Assembly: GCF_008831545.1 (NCBI RefSeq)
Contig: NZ_CP044523.1
Location: 868,001 to 932,000, forward strand
DNA from: Halorussus halophilus
Lineage (GTDB): Archaea; Halobacteriota; Halobacteria; Halobacteriales; Haladaptataceae
Direction of reading: 5' to 3'
DNA length: 64,000 nucleotides
The position numbers were made by a program, and so were the translations under genes. This document shows, piece after piece, positions 9,875-19,400 of this stretch (position 1 is its first letter; every line of letters begins with the position of its first letter). The notes below the pieces were generated by a model, which was given only the letters and a program-made list of their open reading frames with translations, did not search any database and had not been told where the DNA came from.

Positions 9875-10335
9875 TATTCGTCAACCTCCTTCAGGATGAG
9901 TTCGACGTCTACCTCGGGGGTATTCCACGCAGACGCACGACCCATCGCGCGGGGCTTGCGCCCCTGCACTTCGCCGATTTTGTGGGCGGCGACGTGCATG
10001 ATTTCCATCGATTCGCCGTCGAAGCCCTGCTCGTCTGCGTTGTTGACGACGTTCTCGATGAGGTCGAGGAACGCCTCGCTGGCTTTCTCGGGGTATCGCC
10101 CGGCGTCCCAACCGTCGATGTCGCTCCGATGACCGACACCGCTGTTGTGCTGTTTGAACGGGACCGAGCGTTCGCCGTCGATGACCTGTTGCAGGTACGA
10201 CTGGGCGTCCGCCGCGGTCTTGCCCTTGATTTCGCGGGCGATGGCTTTGCTGTGCTTGTGGCTCATGTGCCGCTCCCGGAGCATACCCTTGGCCGTGGTG
10301 TCCGGGTCGGCATCGACGCTGTAGCTGATTCCCAT
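9874..10335 (-). CDS. rpl22: 50S ribosomal protein L22 (uL22)
   Basis: 153 residues. MGISYSVDADPDTTAKGM is the haloarchaeal start; RERHMSHKHSKAIAREIKG and the conserved end (MGRASAWNTPEVDVEL) identify uL22, which lines the peptide exit tunnel. Gap of 3 bp from S19. Confidence 0.96.
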   Translation of the reverse strand: MGISYSVDADPDTTAKGMLRERHMSHKHSKAIAREIKGKTAADAQSYLQQVIDGERSVPFKQHNSGVGHRSDIDGWDAGRYPEKASEAFLDLIENVVNNADEQGFDGESMEIMHVAAHKIGEVQGRKPRAMGRASAWNTPEVDVELILKEVDE

Positions 10336-10338
10336 GGT

Positions 10339-10764
10339 TTACTTGAGTGGCACGAACTTCGAGGACCGGGTCGCACCGATACCGGCCTGCCCGTGTTCAA
10401 CCGACTTGCGGGTCAGCTGGAACTCGCCGAGGTAGTGGCCGAGCATCTCCGGTTCGACTCGCACGCGCTCGAAGCTCTCGCCGTTGTAGACGGCGAACGT
10501 CTTGTCTACGAACTCCGGCAGAATCGGCATGTTGCGCAGGTGCGTTCGAATCGGGTCGTTGGCCGACCCTTCCTCGGTCGCCTCTCGGGCGTCCTCAAGC
10601 AGCTTCTCCTGTTCTGTGGAGAGGCCGCGTTCGATGGTTCGCCGCTGTCGTGCGGGAAGCAGTTCCGCGACTTCGTCCAGGCTCATGTCCTGCAGTTCGT
10701 CGAGGTCGTAGCCACGGAAGGTGAACTCACCTTCGCGGCCGGTTCGGTATTCGTTTCCGCTCAT
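10339..10764 (-). CDS. rps19: 30S ribosomal protein S19 (uS19)
   Basis: 141 residues. The N-terminal half contains the archaeal extension ([27 protein letters not shown]) and the C-terminal half the core ([21 protein letters not shown], then [14 protein letters not shown]). Located in the head of the 30S subunit. Three-bp gaps on both sides. Confidence 0.96.
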   Translation of the reverse strand: MSGNEYRTGREGEFTFRGYDLDELQDMSLDEVAELLPARQRRTIERGLSTEQEKLLEDAREATEEGSANDPIRTHLRNMPILPEFVDKTFAVYNGESFERVRVEPEMLGHYLGEFQLTRKSVEHGQAGIGATRSSKFVPLK

Positions 10765-10767
10765 GGG

Positions 10768-11487
10768 TTAGTTACCTCCCCGTCCCGTTCGGCGGGACGA
10801 GATGTCACCGACCTTCCGGCCCGGCGGGGCGTCCCGCGAGACGGACTTCGGACGGCCGGGGTGCTGGCGGCCACCGCCACCGAACGGGTGGTCCACCGCG
10901 TTCATCGCGACGCCACGAACGTTCGGCCACTTCGTGCCGCGCGCTTTCATCTTGTGGTGCTTGTTCCCTGCCTTGACCATCGGCTTCTCCGTTCGACCGC
11001 CACCGGCGACGACGCCGATAGTGGCACGGCAGTCCGGCGAGAGTCGCTTGACTTCGCCGCTGGGGAGTTCGACGACCGCAGCATCGCGGTCGTGCGTGAT
11101 GAGGTTCGCACTGACGCCCGACGCACGGGCGAACTTGCCGCCGTCGCCAGACTGGCGCTCGACGTTGCAGACCGGAACCCCTTCCGGGATTTCGGCCAGC
11201 GGCAAGGTGTTACCCTCTTTTATCTCGGCACTGACGCCGAGCTGAATCTCTTCGCCGACCCCGACACCCTCGGCGACGAGGATGAGTCGCTGGTCGCCGT
11301 CCTCGAACTCGACGGCGGCGACCGGCGCGCTACGCGCGGGGTCGTGCTCGATATCGACGACCGTCCCGCTGACAGTATCGACGTCTTCGGGTTTCTTGTG
11401 CGTGAGGTCCGCCTTGTATCGGTGCGACGGAGCGCGGAACGTCGAGCTACCGCGACCACGTCGCTGTCCTTGAATTCGTCGTCCCAT
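10768..11487 (-). CDS. rpl2: 50S ribosomal protein L2 (uL2)
   Basis: 239 residues. MGRRIQGQRRGRGSSTF and the conserved peptidyl-transferase-proximal segment GVAMNAVDHPFGGGGRQHPG, including the functionally important His, are present. uL2 is needed for subunit association and peptidyl transfer. Confidence 0.97.
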   Translation of the reverse strand: MGRRIQGQRRGRGSSTFRAPSHRYKADLTHKKPEDVDTVSGTVVDIEHDPARSAPVAAVEFEDGDQRLILVAEGVGVGEEIQLGVSAEIKEGNTLPLAEIPEGVPVCNVERQSGDGGKFARASGVSANLITHDRDAAVVELPSGEVKRLSPDCRATIGVVAGGGRTEKPMVKAGNKHHKMKARGTKWPNVRGVAMNAVDHPFGGGGRQHPGRPKSVSRDAPPGRKVGDISSRRTGRGGN

Positions 11488-11490
11488 GTG

Positions 11491-11745
11491 TCAGAACACC
11501 CCGATTCTGGACGCGACTTCCTGTGCGTCGTCGTCCTCGGAGAGCGTCACCGTGGCCTTCTTCGTGCCCTTCATCGTGACCTGCGTGTTGATCTTCTCGA
11601 TGGTGACGTCGTACTGGTTCTCGATTGCGTCTTGAATCTCGGGCTTGTTGGCGTCCAAGTGGACGATGAACTGGAGCTTGTTCTGGAAGTCCATCTCGTT
11701 CATCGCTTTCTCGGTCACCCACGGGTACTCGATGATTCCGCTCAT
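11491..11745 (-). CDS. rpl23: 50S ribosomal protein L23 (uL23)
   Basis: 84-residue tunnel-exit protein that docks SRP and the translocon. [22 protein letters not shown] and [22 protein letters not shown] match the family. Overlaps the L4 stop by 4 bp. Confidence 0.95.
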   Translation of the reverse strand: MSGIIEYPWVTEKAMNEMDFQNKLQFIVHLDANKPEIQDAIENQYDVTIEKINTQVTMKGTKKATVTLSEDDDAQEVASRIGVF

Positions 11746-12488
11746 CGGTCGCTCACCTCTTCGAGAGCACTCTCGGTCCAGACGGTGAGTCGGCCGGGGT
11801 GGGCACCGGGCGCGAGGTCCTCCGCGTTGACCTCTGCGGCGGTCGCCACGTCGGCACCCGCGAGGTTGCGGGCGGCCTTCGAGGGTTCCTCGCTCGTGAC
11901 GAACAGCACGGACTTCGGCGTCCGGTACTTGCGGCCACGGAGTTTACCCTGCCCGGCGCGGATGGACTTGTTGTCCTCCGCGCGCTGGATGTCGTCAGAC
12001 ACGCCGACTGCTTCGAGGAAGGAGACGACCTCCTTCGTCTTGACGAGGTCCTCGAAGTCGTCGCTCACGACGAGCGGGAGTTCGAGGTCGTCGTCGAAGC
12101 GGTGACCGCGGTCTGCGACGAGTTCGGCGTCCGTCGTCGCTGCGATGGCGCTTCGGATCGCCTTCTTTCGCTCTTTCGTGTTGATGTCGAGCGTTCGGTC
12201 CTTCTCTTCTTTCGGCGGGTGGGCCTTGCGGCCCCCGACGGCCTGGGGCACTCGTGCCGCCTGACCGTTCGTTCGGGGGACGTGGGCCATGCCCCGGCCG
12301 CTGCCGGGCGACTCTGCCGACGTTCGCATGCCAGCGTAGTCGTCAGCGCCGTAGTCCTGCTTACGGTTTGCCTGCGCGGCGAGGACTGCTCGCTTGATGA
12401 GGTCCGGCCGGACGGTTTCTGCGAACACGTCCGGCAGGTCCACGGAGCCGTCTTCCTCGCCGTCGAGGTTTCGGATTGTTGCTTGCAT
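11742..12488 (-). CDS. rpl4: 50S ribosomal protein L4 (archaeal L4e/uL4)
   Basis: 248 residues. The extended rRNA-binding loop ([38 protein letters not shown]) and the C-terminal Rossmann-like globular region are characteristic. The loop reaches into the exit tunnel. L4 lies 3 bp behind L3. Confidence 0.96.
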   Translation of the reverse strand: MQATIRNLDGEEDGSVDLPDVFAETVRPDLIKRAVLAAQANRKQDYGADDYAGMRTSAESPGSGRGMAHVPRTNGQAARVPQAVGGRKAHPPKEEKDRTLDINTKERKKAIRSAIAATTDAELVADRGHRFDDDLELPLVVSDDFEDLVKTKEVVSFLEAVGVSDDIQRAEDNKSIRAGQGKLRGRKYRTPKSVLFVTSEEPSKAARNLAGADVATAAEVNAEDLAPGAHPGRLTVWTESALEEVSDR

Positions 12489-12491
12489 GTG

Positions 12492-13508
12492 TTATCCCTG
12501 ATTGGATTGGCTACTGACGTAGCGTACCTCGGGGTCGAGGCGTGGTTGGTCGTTCGGTCGAATGGCCGGTCGGAAACGCAGGAGTCGCTTGTCGGGACCG
12601 GGGAGCGAACCTTTGACCAGCGAGTACTGGCCGGAGACTTCGCCGTAGTTGACGAAGCCGCCATCGACGTTGATGTCGTCGCCCTCACCGAGGTCGATGA
12701 GGCGCTTGTTGAGTTCGGTTCGCTGGTGGTAGCCGGTCTGACCCTGCTGGGGAACGGTCGAGCGCACGCGGGATGGGTTCCACGGGCCAAGGTTGCCGAT
12801 ACGTCGCCGCCAACCCTGACGGGCGTGTTTGCCCTTCCGCTTCTGGACGCCCCATCGCTTGACGGGGCCTTGCGTGCCTTTCCCTTTGGTGACGCCGCTC
12901 ACGTCCATGTACTCGCCCGCGCGGAACACGTCGTTCATCTCGTGTTCGCCGCCGTCTTCGAGCAGTTCGAGCGCGAAGTCGGCGCGGTCGCCGAGCGACC
13001 CACCGCCGACGCGAGTCTCCATCACGTCGGGCTTCTTCTTCGGGACGCTGGCGATGTCGCTCGGGACGGTGTGGGTGACGACGCGGAGGTCCGCGACGTC
13101 ACCGTTTTCGAGCGCGTCTCGCAGTTCATTCTCCGCCGCGTCGGCATCGTGGTCTTCGGGCACGTCGAGCGTGCGCGAGAGTTCCTCGTGGAACTCCGAA
13201 CCCCACACTTCCGTCAGCGGCTTCTTCCCGTACGGCGTATCTTCGTAGGCTCGCAGAGCGACAGCTCTCATCGGCGGCGTCTCCACGATGGTGACGGGTA
13301 CGGACTCCTCCATCCCCTCGCGTGGGGAGTTGGATTCGTCGTTGACCATCACGACGTGGGTCATGCCGGCCTTGTAACCCGCGAAGCCCTGAAGGGACGG
13401 ATTGCCGTCTCCTTCGGGCCACGAGTTGAAACGCGGGACCTCGCTGGCCGCACGCGTTCGAGGGCCAAACCCTAACGAACCTTTGCGTGGTCTGCTTGCT
13501 TGAGGCAT
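12492..13508 (-). CDS. rpl3: 50S ribosomal protein L3 (uL3)
   Basis: 338 residues, archaeal/eukaryotic length. MPQASRPRKGSLGFGPR at the start, then GFAGYKAGMTHVVMV, and the W-finger region VTKGKGTQGPVKRWGVQKRKGKHARQGWRR near the peptidyl transferase centre. First ribosomal gene of the cluster, 4 bp behind the SPOUT methyltransferase. Confidence 0.97.
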   Translation of the reverse strand: MPQASRPRKGSLGFGPRTRAASEVPRFNSWPEGDGNPSLQGFAGYKAGMTHVVMVNDESNSPREGMEESVPVTIVETPPMRAVALRAYEDTPYGKKPLTEVWGSEFHEELSRTLDVPEDHDADAAENELRDALENGDVADLRVVTHTVPSDIASVPKKKPDVMETRVGGGSLGDRADFALELLEDGGEHEMNDVFRAGEYMDVSGVTKGKGTQGPVKRWGVQKRKGKHARQGWRRRIGNLGPWNPSRVRSTVPQQGQTGYHQRTELNKRLIDLGEGDDINVDGGFVNYGEVSGQYSLVKGSLPGPDKRLLRFRPAIRPNDQPRLDPEVRYVSSQSNQG

Positions 13509-13512
13509 CGTA

Positions 13513-14403
13513 TCACTTCTCTTTGAGGTTCAGGCAGGCGAGCGTTGCGAACATCGCTTCTTCAGTTCGCACCACTTGACTGCCTTGATTCGGGATCGCG
13601 TTCAGCCAGAGGTCAAACCGGCCGGGTGCGCCGGATTCGACGTTGGATTTCGCGTCCGCCTCGTCCCCCGACTTCTCGCTCGGCCAATCGGCGGCGAGTG
13701 AGTCAGTCGGGAGGTCGAGTATCTCCGGCAGCCCGCGTCCGGGAGAGCCGAACACGACGGTCATTCCGTCCTGTCGGGTGCGGCCGACCAGTTCAGTCAG
13801 CCGCCCGGTCGTCAACTCGACCCCGTGGCGGGACGTCGCTATGCGAACGCCCGCGTCGTCGCGGTCGAGGGCTGTCGGAAGGTCCGTGCGCGTCACTGTG
13901 AACCCCGACTGGGGTTCGTCCACCAGTTTCGCACGGACCGGACTTCGCGAAGAGATCCTGACGGTTACGCGCTTCCCCTCGGCGACCTCCATTTTCGGAG
14001 GCACGACGAGCGAAATCGGGTGTTGCAGTCCGCAATTGACCCGAACGCGCCCTTCAGGTCCGACCTCGGTCACGATTCCCTGTCTTAACGACCCCGAACC
14101 CTCGGATTCGGAGCCGGTCTGTGAGGGAGCGCGGAGCGGCGGGAGGACGCCCGCGTACTCTAATTCGTCGCGCTTCCCGAATACCTCCTTTCGAAGGTAG
14201 GGCGGTGTCGCGGCGTATTCCAACACGGTGCTTACGAATCCGCCTCCCCAGTTCCGTTCGCCGTCGGGGTCTGGAAAGACCCCGAGGCGGTCTGCCCGGA
14301 AGACCGTCGCCGCGCGGGCGACGTAGCCGATTTTGCGAGTTGCCTCACGTTTGTCCTCGGCTTCCCGGACGAGGGAAGACGGCACGAGTACGCTGACAGT
14401 CAT
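13513..14403 (-). CDS. Putative RNA uridine methyltransferase, SPOUT1/C9orf114 family
   Basis: 296 residues. The N-terminal strand-helix (MTVSVLVPSSLVREAEDKREATRKIGYVARAATVF) and C-terminal knot segments (MTVVFGSPGRGLPEIL and NAIPNQGSQVVRTEEAMFATL) fit the SPOUT (alpha/beta knot) family of C9orf114. An OB-like insert lies between, around residues 110-165. The family is annotated as RNA N3-uridine methyltransferase; the substrate here is not known. It is the first gene of the operon, behind a good TATA box, so an RNA-modifying enzyme heads the ribosomal superoperon. Confidence 0.85.
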   Translation of the reverse strand: MTVSVLVPSSLVREAEDKREATRKIGYVARAATVFRADRLGVFPDPDGERNWGGGFVSTVLEYAATPPYLRKEVFGKRDELEYAGVLPPLRAPSQTGSESEGSGSLRQGIVTEVGPEGRVRVNCGLQHPISLVVPPKMEVAEGKRVTVRISSRSPVRAKLVDEPQSGFTVTRTDLPTALDRDDAGVRIATSRHGVELTTGRLTELVGRTRQDGMTVVFGSPGRGLPEILDLPTDSLAADWPSEKSGDEADAKSNVESGAPGRFDLWLNAIPNQGSQVVRTEEAMFATLACLNLKEK

Positions 14404-14458
14404 CCCGTGACGCTTCGACGCCCCGTCACTAGACTGTAGCGAATCTTTTCTGCTTGGT

Positions 14459-14468
14459 CCTTAAAAGG
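14459..14468 (-). promoter_or_regulatory. Promoter of the ribosomal protein superoperon (TATA box CTTTTAAGG)
   Basis: On the minus strand ATCCTTTTAAGG is a near-ideal haloarchaeal TATA element with a BRE-like purine/pyrimidine context. Transcription would begin about 14437, leaving a leader of some 34 nt before the SPOUT gene start at 14403. Confidence 0.65.
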
Positions 14469-14632
14469 ATGTTCTTTCTCGTTCGGTCGTGGGGCGGGTT
14501 CTCACGCCCCGAGCGTCGAGAAATCGCGGGTTGAATCGTGTTATGGCTTCCCGAATCTAGGTGGATTCGAAAGTGTTTTTAGTACACCGGCAGTACGTAG
14601 GAATGCGTTCGGAAGGACGCAATCGCAAGCCC

Positions 14633-14703
14633 GCGTCGGTAGTGTAGTGGTATCACGTGACCTTGCCATGGTCACAACCTGGGTTCAAATCCCAGCCGAC
14701 GCA
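14633..14703 (+). tRNA. tRNA-Gly (anticodon GCC)
   Basis: 71-nt cloverleaf: acceptor GCGTCGG pairs with CCGACGC, followed by discriminator A at 14703. The anticodon stem TGACC/GGTCA encloses TTGCCAT with anticodon GCC. The T arm CTGGG-TTCAAAT-CCCAG is perfect. CCA is not encoded. A TATA-like GTTTTTAG at 14575-14582 lies about 50 bp upstream. Confidence 0.95.
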
Positions 14704-14950
14704 CTTCTCTCGAACTCACCTTCTCGAAGAGCTTCGTCTCTCAGTTACCGGAAAGCAAGCCGACAGCATGTACACGTGCGCGCGCCGCTCGCGTACGCGA
14801 AGATGAAAATTAACAGCACCTCGCGCTCGTAGCTATTTAAGAATACAGTGCCTGACGACGGTTCGACGCACCGTACGCGCCGCCTGTAGGAGCGTACGAA
14901 CCGCATTACAAAGTCCGAACCGCCCGTTGGTGTAATTGCAGACGCGACGG

Positions 14951-15021
14951 GCGCTGGTAGTGTAGTGGTATCACGTGACCTTCCCATGGTCGCAACCTAG
15001 GTTCAAATCCTGGCCAGCGCA
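14951..15021 (+). tRNA. tRNA-Gly (anticodon CCC)
   Basis: 71-nt cloverleaf: acceptor GCGCTGG with CCAGCGC and discriminator A. The anticodon loop TTCCCAT gives anticodon CCC. The D arm and anticodon stem are almost identical to the GCC tRNA-Gly 250 bp upstream, suggesting duplication followed by change of the anticodon. The T stem has one U-G wobble. A TATTTAAG box at 14834-14841 lies in the gap between the two genes. Confidence 0.95.
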
Positions 15022-15063
15022 CTTCTCTCGTTTTCCCTCGATTCAACTGTTCCGTTTCCAGAG

Positions 15064-15999
15064 TTACGCCGATTCGCGGGCGGCGTCTATCCTTTCTGCC
15101 CACGCCGGTTTACTGGGTCTCTCGACGGTGTAGTCCACCTCGAAGTAGTGGGTCCAGACAAACGGCGTCCCCGAATCGCGGTAGTGGGCGTGGAACGTTA
15201 CGTCGGCGAGTTGGGCGCGGCCGTTCGAATCCACGAGAAGGTAGCCACTCGCGTTCTCGACTTCGAGGAGTTCGCCCTCACCCTTCTCGAAGGCGGTCCG
15301 GTCTACGATGACCTCGAACCGCCGCATCTGCTCGCCTTCGTGTTGCATCCGTCCATTCTCTTTGAACTTCACGAGACCAAAGCCGCCCGTGGCGGTCACG
15401 TACTCGATACTCCCGCGCAGTTGCGAGTACGCGCCCGGCCGGGGGTAGGGGTAGTCACCTTCACCGTAGGCGTCGAACCGATGGGCGTCTTCGTGGTGTT
15501 GCCGGTACGTCATCTCGTAGCCTTTCGGCTGAGGCTGCTGGTACGGCCCGAACTTCGTCCCGTATATTTTCTGTGTGTACGCACGCGTGAGCGAGCCATC
15601 GTCAGTAAACGTCCGATAGTGACGACGCTGATCGACGGGACCGTACCGTTGGCGCTCCGCCGGAATCGCACTCGTTCGAACGGACCGTAGCACGTAAGAC
15701 TTCGATTGCGGGTCGAACCAGAGCGTCTCGGTGCCGTTGCGATGGACCACGTCGCCGTCGGTATTCTGCGTTCGGGTGAACTCGTAGCTGATTTCGTAGC
15801 CGGTCCGGTTCGCCGCGAGTTCGGTAAGCTTTGGGGCAGCGTCGATGGCCACCGGTTTCTTCGAGTGGACGAACGGGGGAGAATCTTGGAACTCCACGGG
15901 CCGCTGGAAGTACGTCGGGAACTGCGTGTACGCGAGTGCACCACTGCTGAGGAGTGCAACGACTAGTATTCCGGCGAAGATTCGTTTGTACCCGAGCAT
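15064..15999 (-). CDS. Membrane-anchored or secreted protein of unknown function
   Basis: 311 residues. The N-terminus MLGYKRIFAGILVVALLSSGALAY is a signal peptide or signal anchor. The rest is soluble, rich in Tyr and beta-strand-like alternation (RTGYEISYEFTRTQ, TLWFDPQSKSYVL, GSIEYVTATGGFGLVKF, TFHAHYRDSGTPFVWTHYFEVDYTV). It resembles haloarchaeal secreted proteins with lipoprotein-carrier-like folds, but I cannot name a family with confidence. Convergent with tRNA-Gly(CCC), with its stop 43 bp beyond the tRNA. Confidence 0.75.
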   Translation of the reverse strand: MLGYKRIFAGILVVALLSSGALAYTQFPTYFQRPVEFQDSPPFVHSKKPVAIDAAPKLTELAANRTGYEISYEFTRTQNTDGDVVHRNGTETLWFDPQSKSYVLRSVRTSAIPAERQRYGPVDQRRHYRTFTDDGSLTRAYTQKIYGTKFGPYQQPQPKGYEMTYRQHHEDAHRFDAYGEGDYPYPRPGAYSQLRGSIEYVTATGGFGLVKFKENGRMQHEGEQMRRFEVIVDRTAFEKGEGELLEVENASGYLLVDSNGRAQLADVTFHAHYRDSGTPFVWTHYFEVDYTVERPSKPAWAERIDAARESA

Positions 16000-16029
16000 A
16001 CGGAGAGGTCAGAATAATAGACGATATAG

Positions 16030-16368
16030 TTACCTATCGAGAAGGAGAACAGAACTCGTCTGGGTTTCGGACCCACACGGCGTAGGGAATCGCCGCCCTC
16101 GTATCGAGACGCCGCGCGAAGTCGTTGCAGACTTCAACCGACTGACGAAGGCGCCGCCCGCCTCCGGAGTCAACAGCGCCCCGGCGAACGAGATGACCGC
16201 AGTTTCGGCCGTCCCGCCGACCGTCGAGGCGACTGTCACGAGCAAAACCAACAGTGGGAGTAGCGACACCAGCGCGTGGTACGCGATGCTGCCTGCCAAG
16301 AAGGTAATCTGCTCGGCGCGCAACTCGTGGACGACCGCTCTGCCGACAGAAATCCCTCGTTCGACGCG
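16030..16368 (-). pseudogene. Remnant of a YihY/BrkB-family membrane protein
   Basis: The frame reads SVGRAVVHELRAEQITFLAG followed by SIAYHALVSLLPLLVLLV, the conserved first membrane segment of YihY/UPF0761 (BrkB-like) proteins, which are about 280-400 residues long. After about 80 recognisable residues the frame becomes unrelated sequence and stops at 16030; nothing of the later membrane segments follows. No ATG or GTG precedes the conserved part in frame, only a TTG at 16323. I read this as a decayed 5' fragment. Confidence 0.7.
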
Positions 16369-16419
16369 GCTTATGCGGGAAACTTCGACGGGAACCGAAA
16401 AAAAGCGCGTGGGCAGAAG

Positions 16420-19400
16420 TTACGGCGACCGACGCCGGGCGAGCAGTGCGAGCGCGACGAGTGCCCCGAGCGTCACGGGAACGCCGAAGCCGGGGATGGA
16501 CCCGTTGTTCTCGCCGGTGTTCGATTCGTCTTCGCCCGCACTCTCGTCGTCATCACCCGTCGTCGTGTTCGTCTCACCCGCGACGGAGAGCGCGCCAGCA
16601 CTCGTGTCGCCGACGACGATTTCGTGCTCGCCAGCGGCGAACGCGCGGTCGAACTCGACCGTCGTCGTCTCGCCAACTCCCAGTTCGACGGACTTGGTAG
16701 CGACGACGTTCCCATCGACGTTGAGTTCGGCGGTGTACGTCCCCGCTCCGTCGCCGACGTTCTCGACGGTTGCGGACACGGTCACCGACTCACCCGTCGC
16801 GACCGAGGTTGCGTCGAGGCTCGCGTCTCGAACTTCGAACGACGGCGTCTGGAGACCCACCGCGTACGTCCCGGTGGAACTGGCCGCCGCTCGGTAGACG
16901 TGTGAACCGTCGCTCGTCTCGACGAACGTCGTGTCGAGTTTCGTCCAGCTACCCGCGTCGTACCGGTAGAGTGCGACGTTCTCCGGCGCGGCCGTCTCGC
17001 CGGTCGGGACGGCGAATCGGACGCGCAGTTCGTCTATTTCCTTGTCAGCAATGTACTCCGGCGTCACGGTCACGTAGCCGAGTGACTCGCTGGCAGCGTC
17101 GAACGCCGTGACACTGTCCGGCGGACTCGTCGCCGTCTCCGCATCGAGGATGAACCGTGGCAGTGCCTCGGAACTCTTCGGCGTGACTCGGAGCGACTCG
17201 AACGTCGCGGTCCCAGCACCAAAGCCGTCGGGAAGTTGCGCTCGTGCGGGTGACCCCGACCGGGCGCTTGCGATGCGGATAGTTGCGTGGTCCTGCGTAA
17301 GTTCGGTCACTTCGACCAGCACCGAGGGTGGCGGGACGTTAGCACCGCCGCCACCTCCGCCGCCAGAACCGCCCGAAGATTTCTCCGCGACTGTGAACTC
17401 GAACGTGTGCCACTCCCCGTTACCCGCGGCGTCTTCGAGGAACACCTCTAGCGTGTGTGTGCTCCCGCTCGCCAGCGAGGCCGGTGGGGTGTAGGACACC
17501 TGCCGGTCCGAAACGAAGGAGTTGCCCGTCACGTCCACGCCGTCGAATCGCACGCGGACTGCACTCGTGGCGACACCGCTAACGTCGTCGGCGATGTCCA
17601 CTGTGAGCGTGGTGGGGTCGTCGCTGGCGGGTATCTCGCCGTCCGGAACGGTACCGAGGACGGTCGGTGATGCGTCGTCGGTCTCGACGCTGAACGACGA
17701 GGTGTAGTTGACCGCGTTCCCCGCTTCGTCGGTGACCTCTACCCGCGCCGTGTAGGTTCCACTCGAAAGACCAGTCGCGTTGTAGCGCACGAACTCGCTG
17801 GTGACGTTCGTCTTCGAGTCACTGGTGACTTCGGTGCCGTCGAAGTACACCTCGACTGCGCTCGTGTTGACACCGCTGATGGTGTCGCTGTAGTTGAACT
17901 CGACGCTCGCGTGGGACGTTCCCCAATCGAGGGTGGTGCCATCGAGCGTCTTCCGGTCGAGCGTCGGCGCGTCGTCGTCGTCCACGACTGCACCGTACGT
18001 CGAGAAGTGCGTGACGTTCGTCACCCAGTAGGTGTCCTTCTTGCCATCGACCGTGACGTTACGAACTGACGTGTCCTGCACTTCCCACGTACCTGCGTTC
18101 CCGTTCGCGCTCTCGTTGTAGTAGCGGATGTTCACGTCCTTCCGGGCGATACCTGGCGGGAGACTCGCGTCGTCCACCGGAATGCCGATGGTCGCGTTGT
18201 CGAGGTTCGCGTCCAGTTTCGAGCCGAGTTCGCCGTTCAGGAAGTTCAATCCCGCGAGGTTCCGCGAGAGCGGCGCGAGCGCCGACCGACTCTCGGTGAT
18301 GGTGACGGTGTCATTGATGGACTTGTTGGTTCGGAACTTGATGAACAGGCCGGACTTCTCCAAGACGACGGTGACTTCGCGGTCCGTCGTCGAGACCGTC
18401 CGCATCTCCGCGGTCGAGTTGGCCGTGCCGGTGTTGCCCGCGAGGTCCGTCCCGTTCACCGTGGCGTTGTACGTCCCGCCGGTCTCGGTCCGCGAGAACG
18501 TTCCCTCCCAGACGTCGCCGTTCTTCGTCAGCGTGACCGTGACGTTAGAGCCGTCTGGCTTGCCGACGCGAACGTCCGAGATGGAATCGAGTCGCTCGTT
18601 GGCCGAGACGACGACTTTCCCGGTCGAGGAATTGACCTGCGTGATGGTCGCACCGAGGTCAGGGGCCGTTCGGTCGAGGACGACGGTGGTGTTCGTCGTG
18701 GTCCGGTTGACGTTCCAGTGGCGGTCCACGCCGACGAGTTCGACGGTGTAGTTCCCGTCGTCTGGGAGGTCGCTCAGGTTCTCGGTCACGGACCAGTCGG
18801 TTCCGTCCGTCGTCTCTGCGAGTTTGCCGACCCGGTAGTTGGTGAAGTTAGCCGACAACACCACGGCGACGAAGCGAGCGTCTCCGGGCGTCCCGTTTGC
18901 GGTGACCGCCGCGGTCACCGTGTCGTTCGTGTAAACAGGGCCGTCTGGGGCTGCCGGGAAGTCGCTCGTGCCGAGTCCAGTGAGGTCCATCGTCGGGTCA
19001 CGAGCGTCCACGCGAACGGCGTCGAAGGTCGTCGCTTCGACCGTGCTGCCTCGCTCGTCAGCTGCGCGGACAGCGAGGTCGAGCGTGCCAGTGAGTTCGC
19101 CGAAGGACTCGCTGACGTTGAACGTCGCTTTGTAGGCGTTCGTGTCCGTCGAATCGTAGATGCGTTCGACGGACGCCGACTTCCAGTTGTTCGTGTCGTT
19201 GCCGAACGGGACGACGGCGGCGTTGTTGCCGACCTGCATCGTCGCATCGGTCGCGTCACCGTCCGTCGAGAAGATGACGTGCAGTCGTTCGCCGACAGTA
19301 CTGTTCGCCGACATTCCAGTGACCTCGACCGACTTCACGTTCGGTGGCTGATAATCTTCGCCGGGGACGTACGTCCCGGTGTACGTCGTCACCGTCCGGG

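Noticed and set aside
9982-13475. Very long open frames on the plus strand opposite L22 to L3 (more than 500-700 codons)
   Set aside because: They mirror the codon structure of the GC-rich ribosomal genes on the minus strand, match no family and have no promoter. They are antisense shadows.
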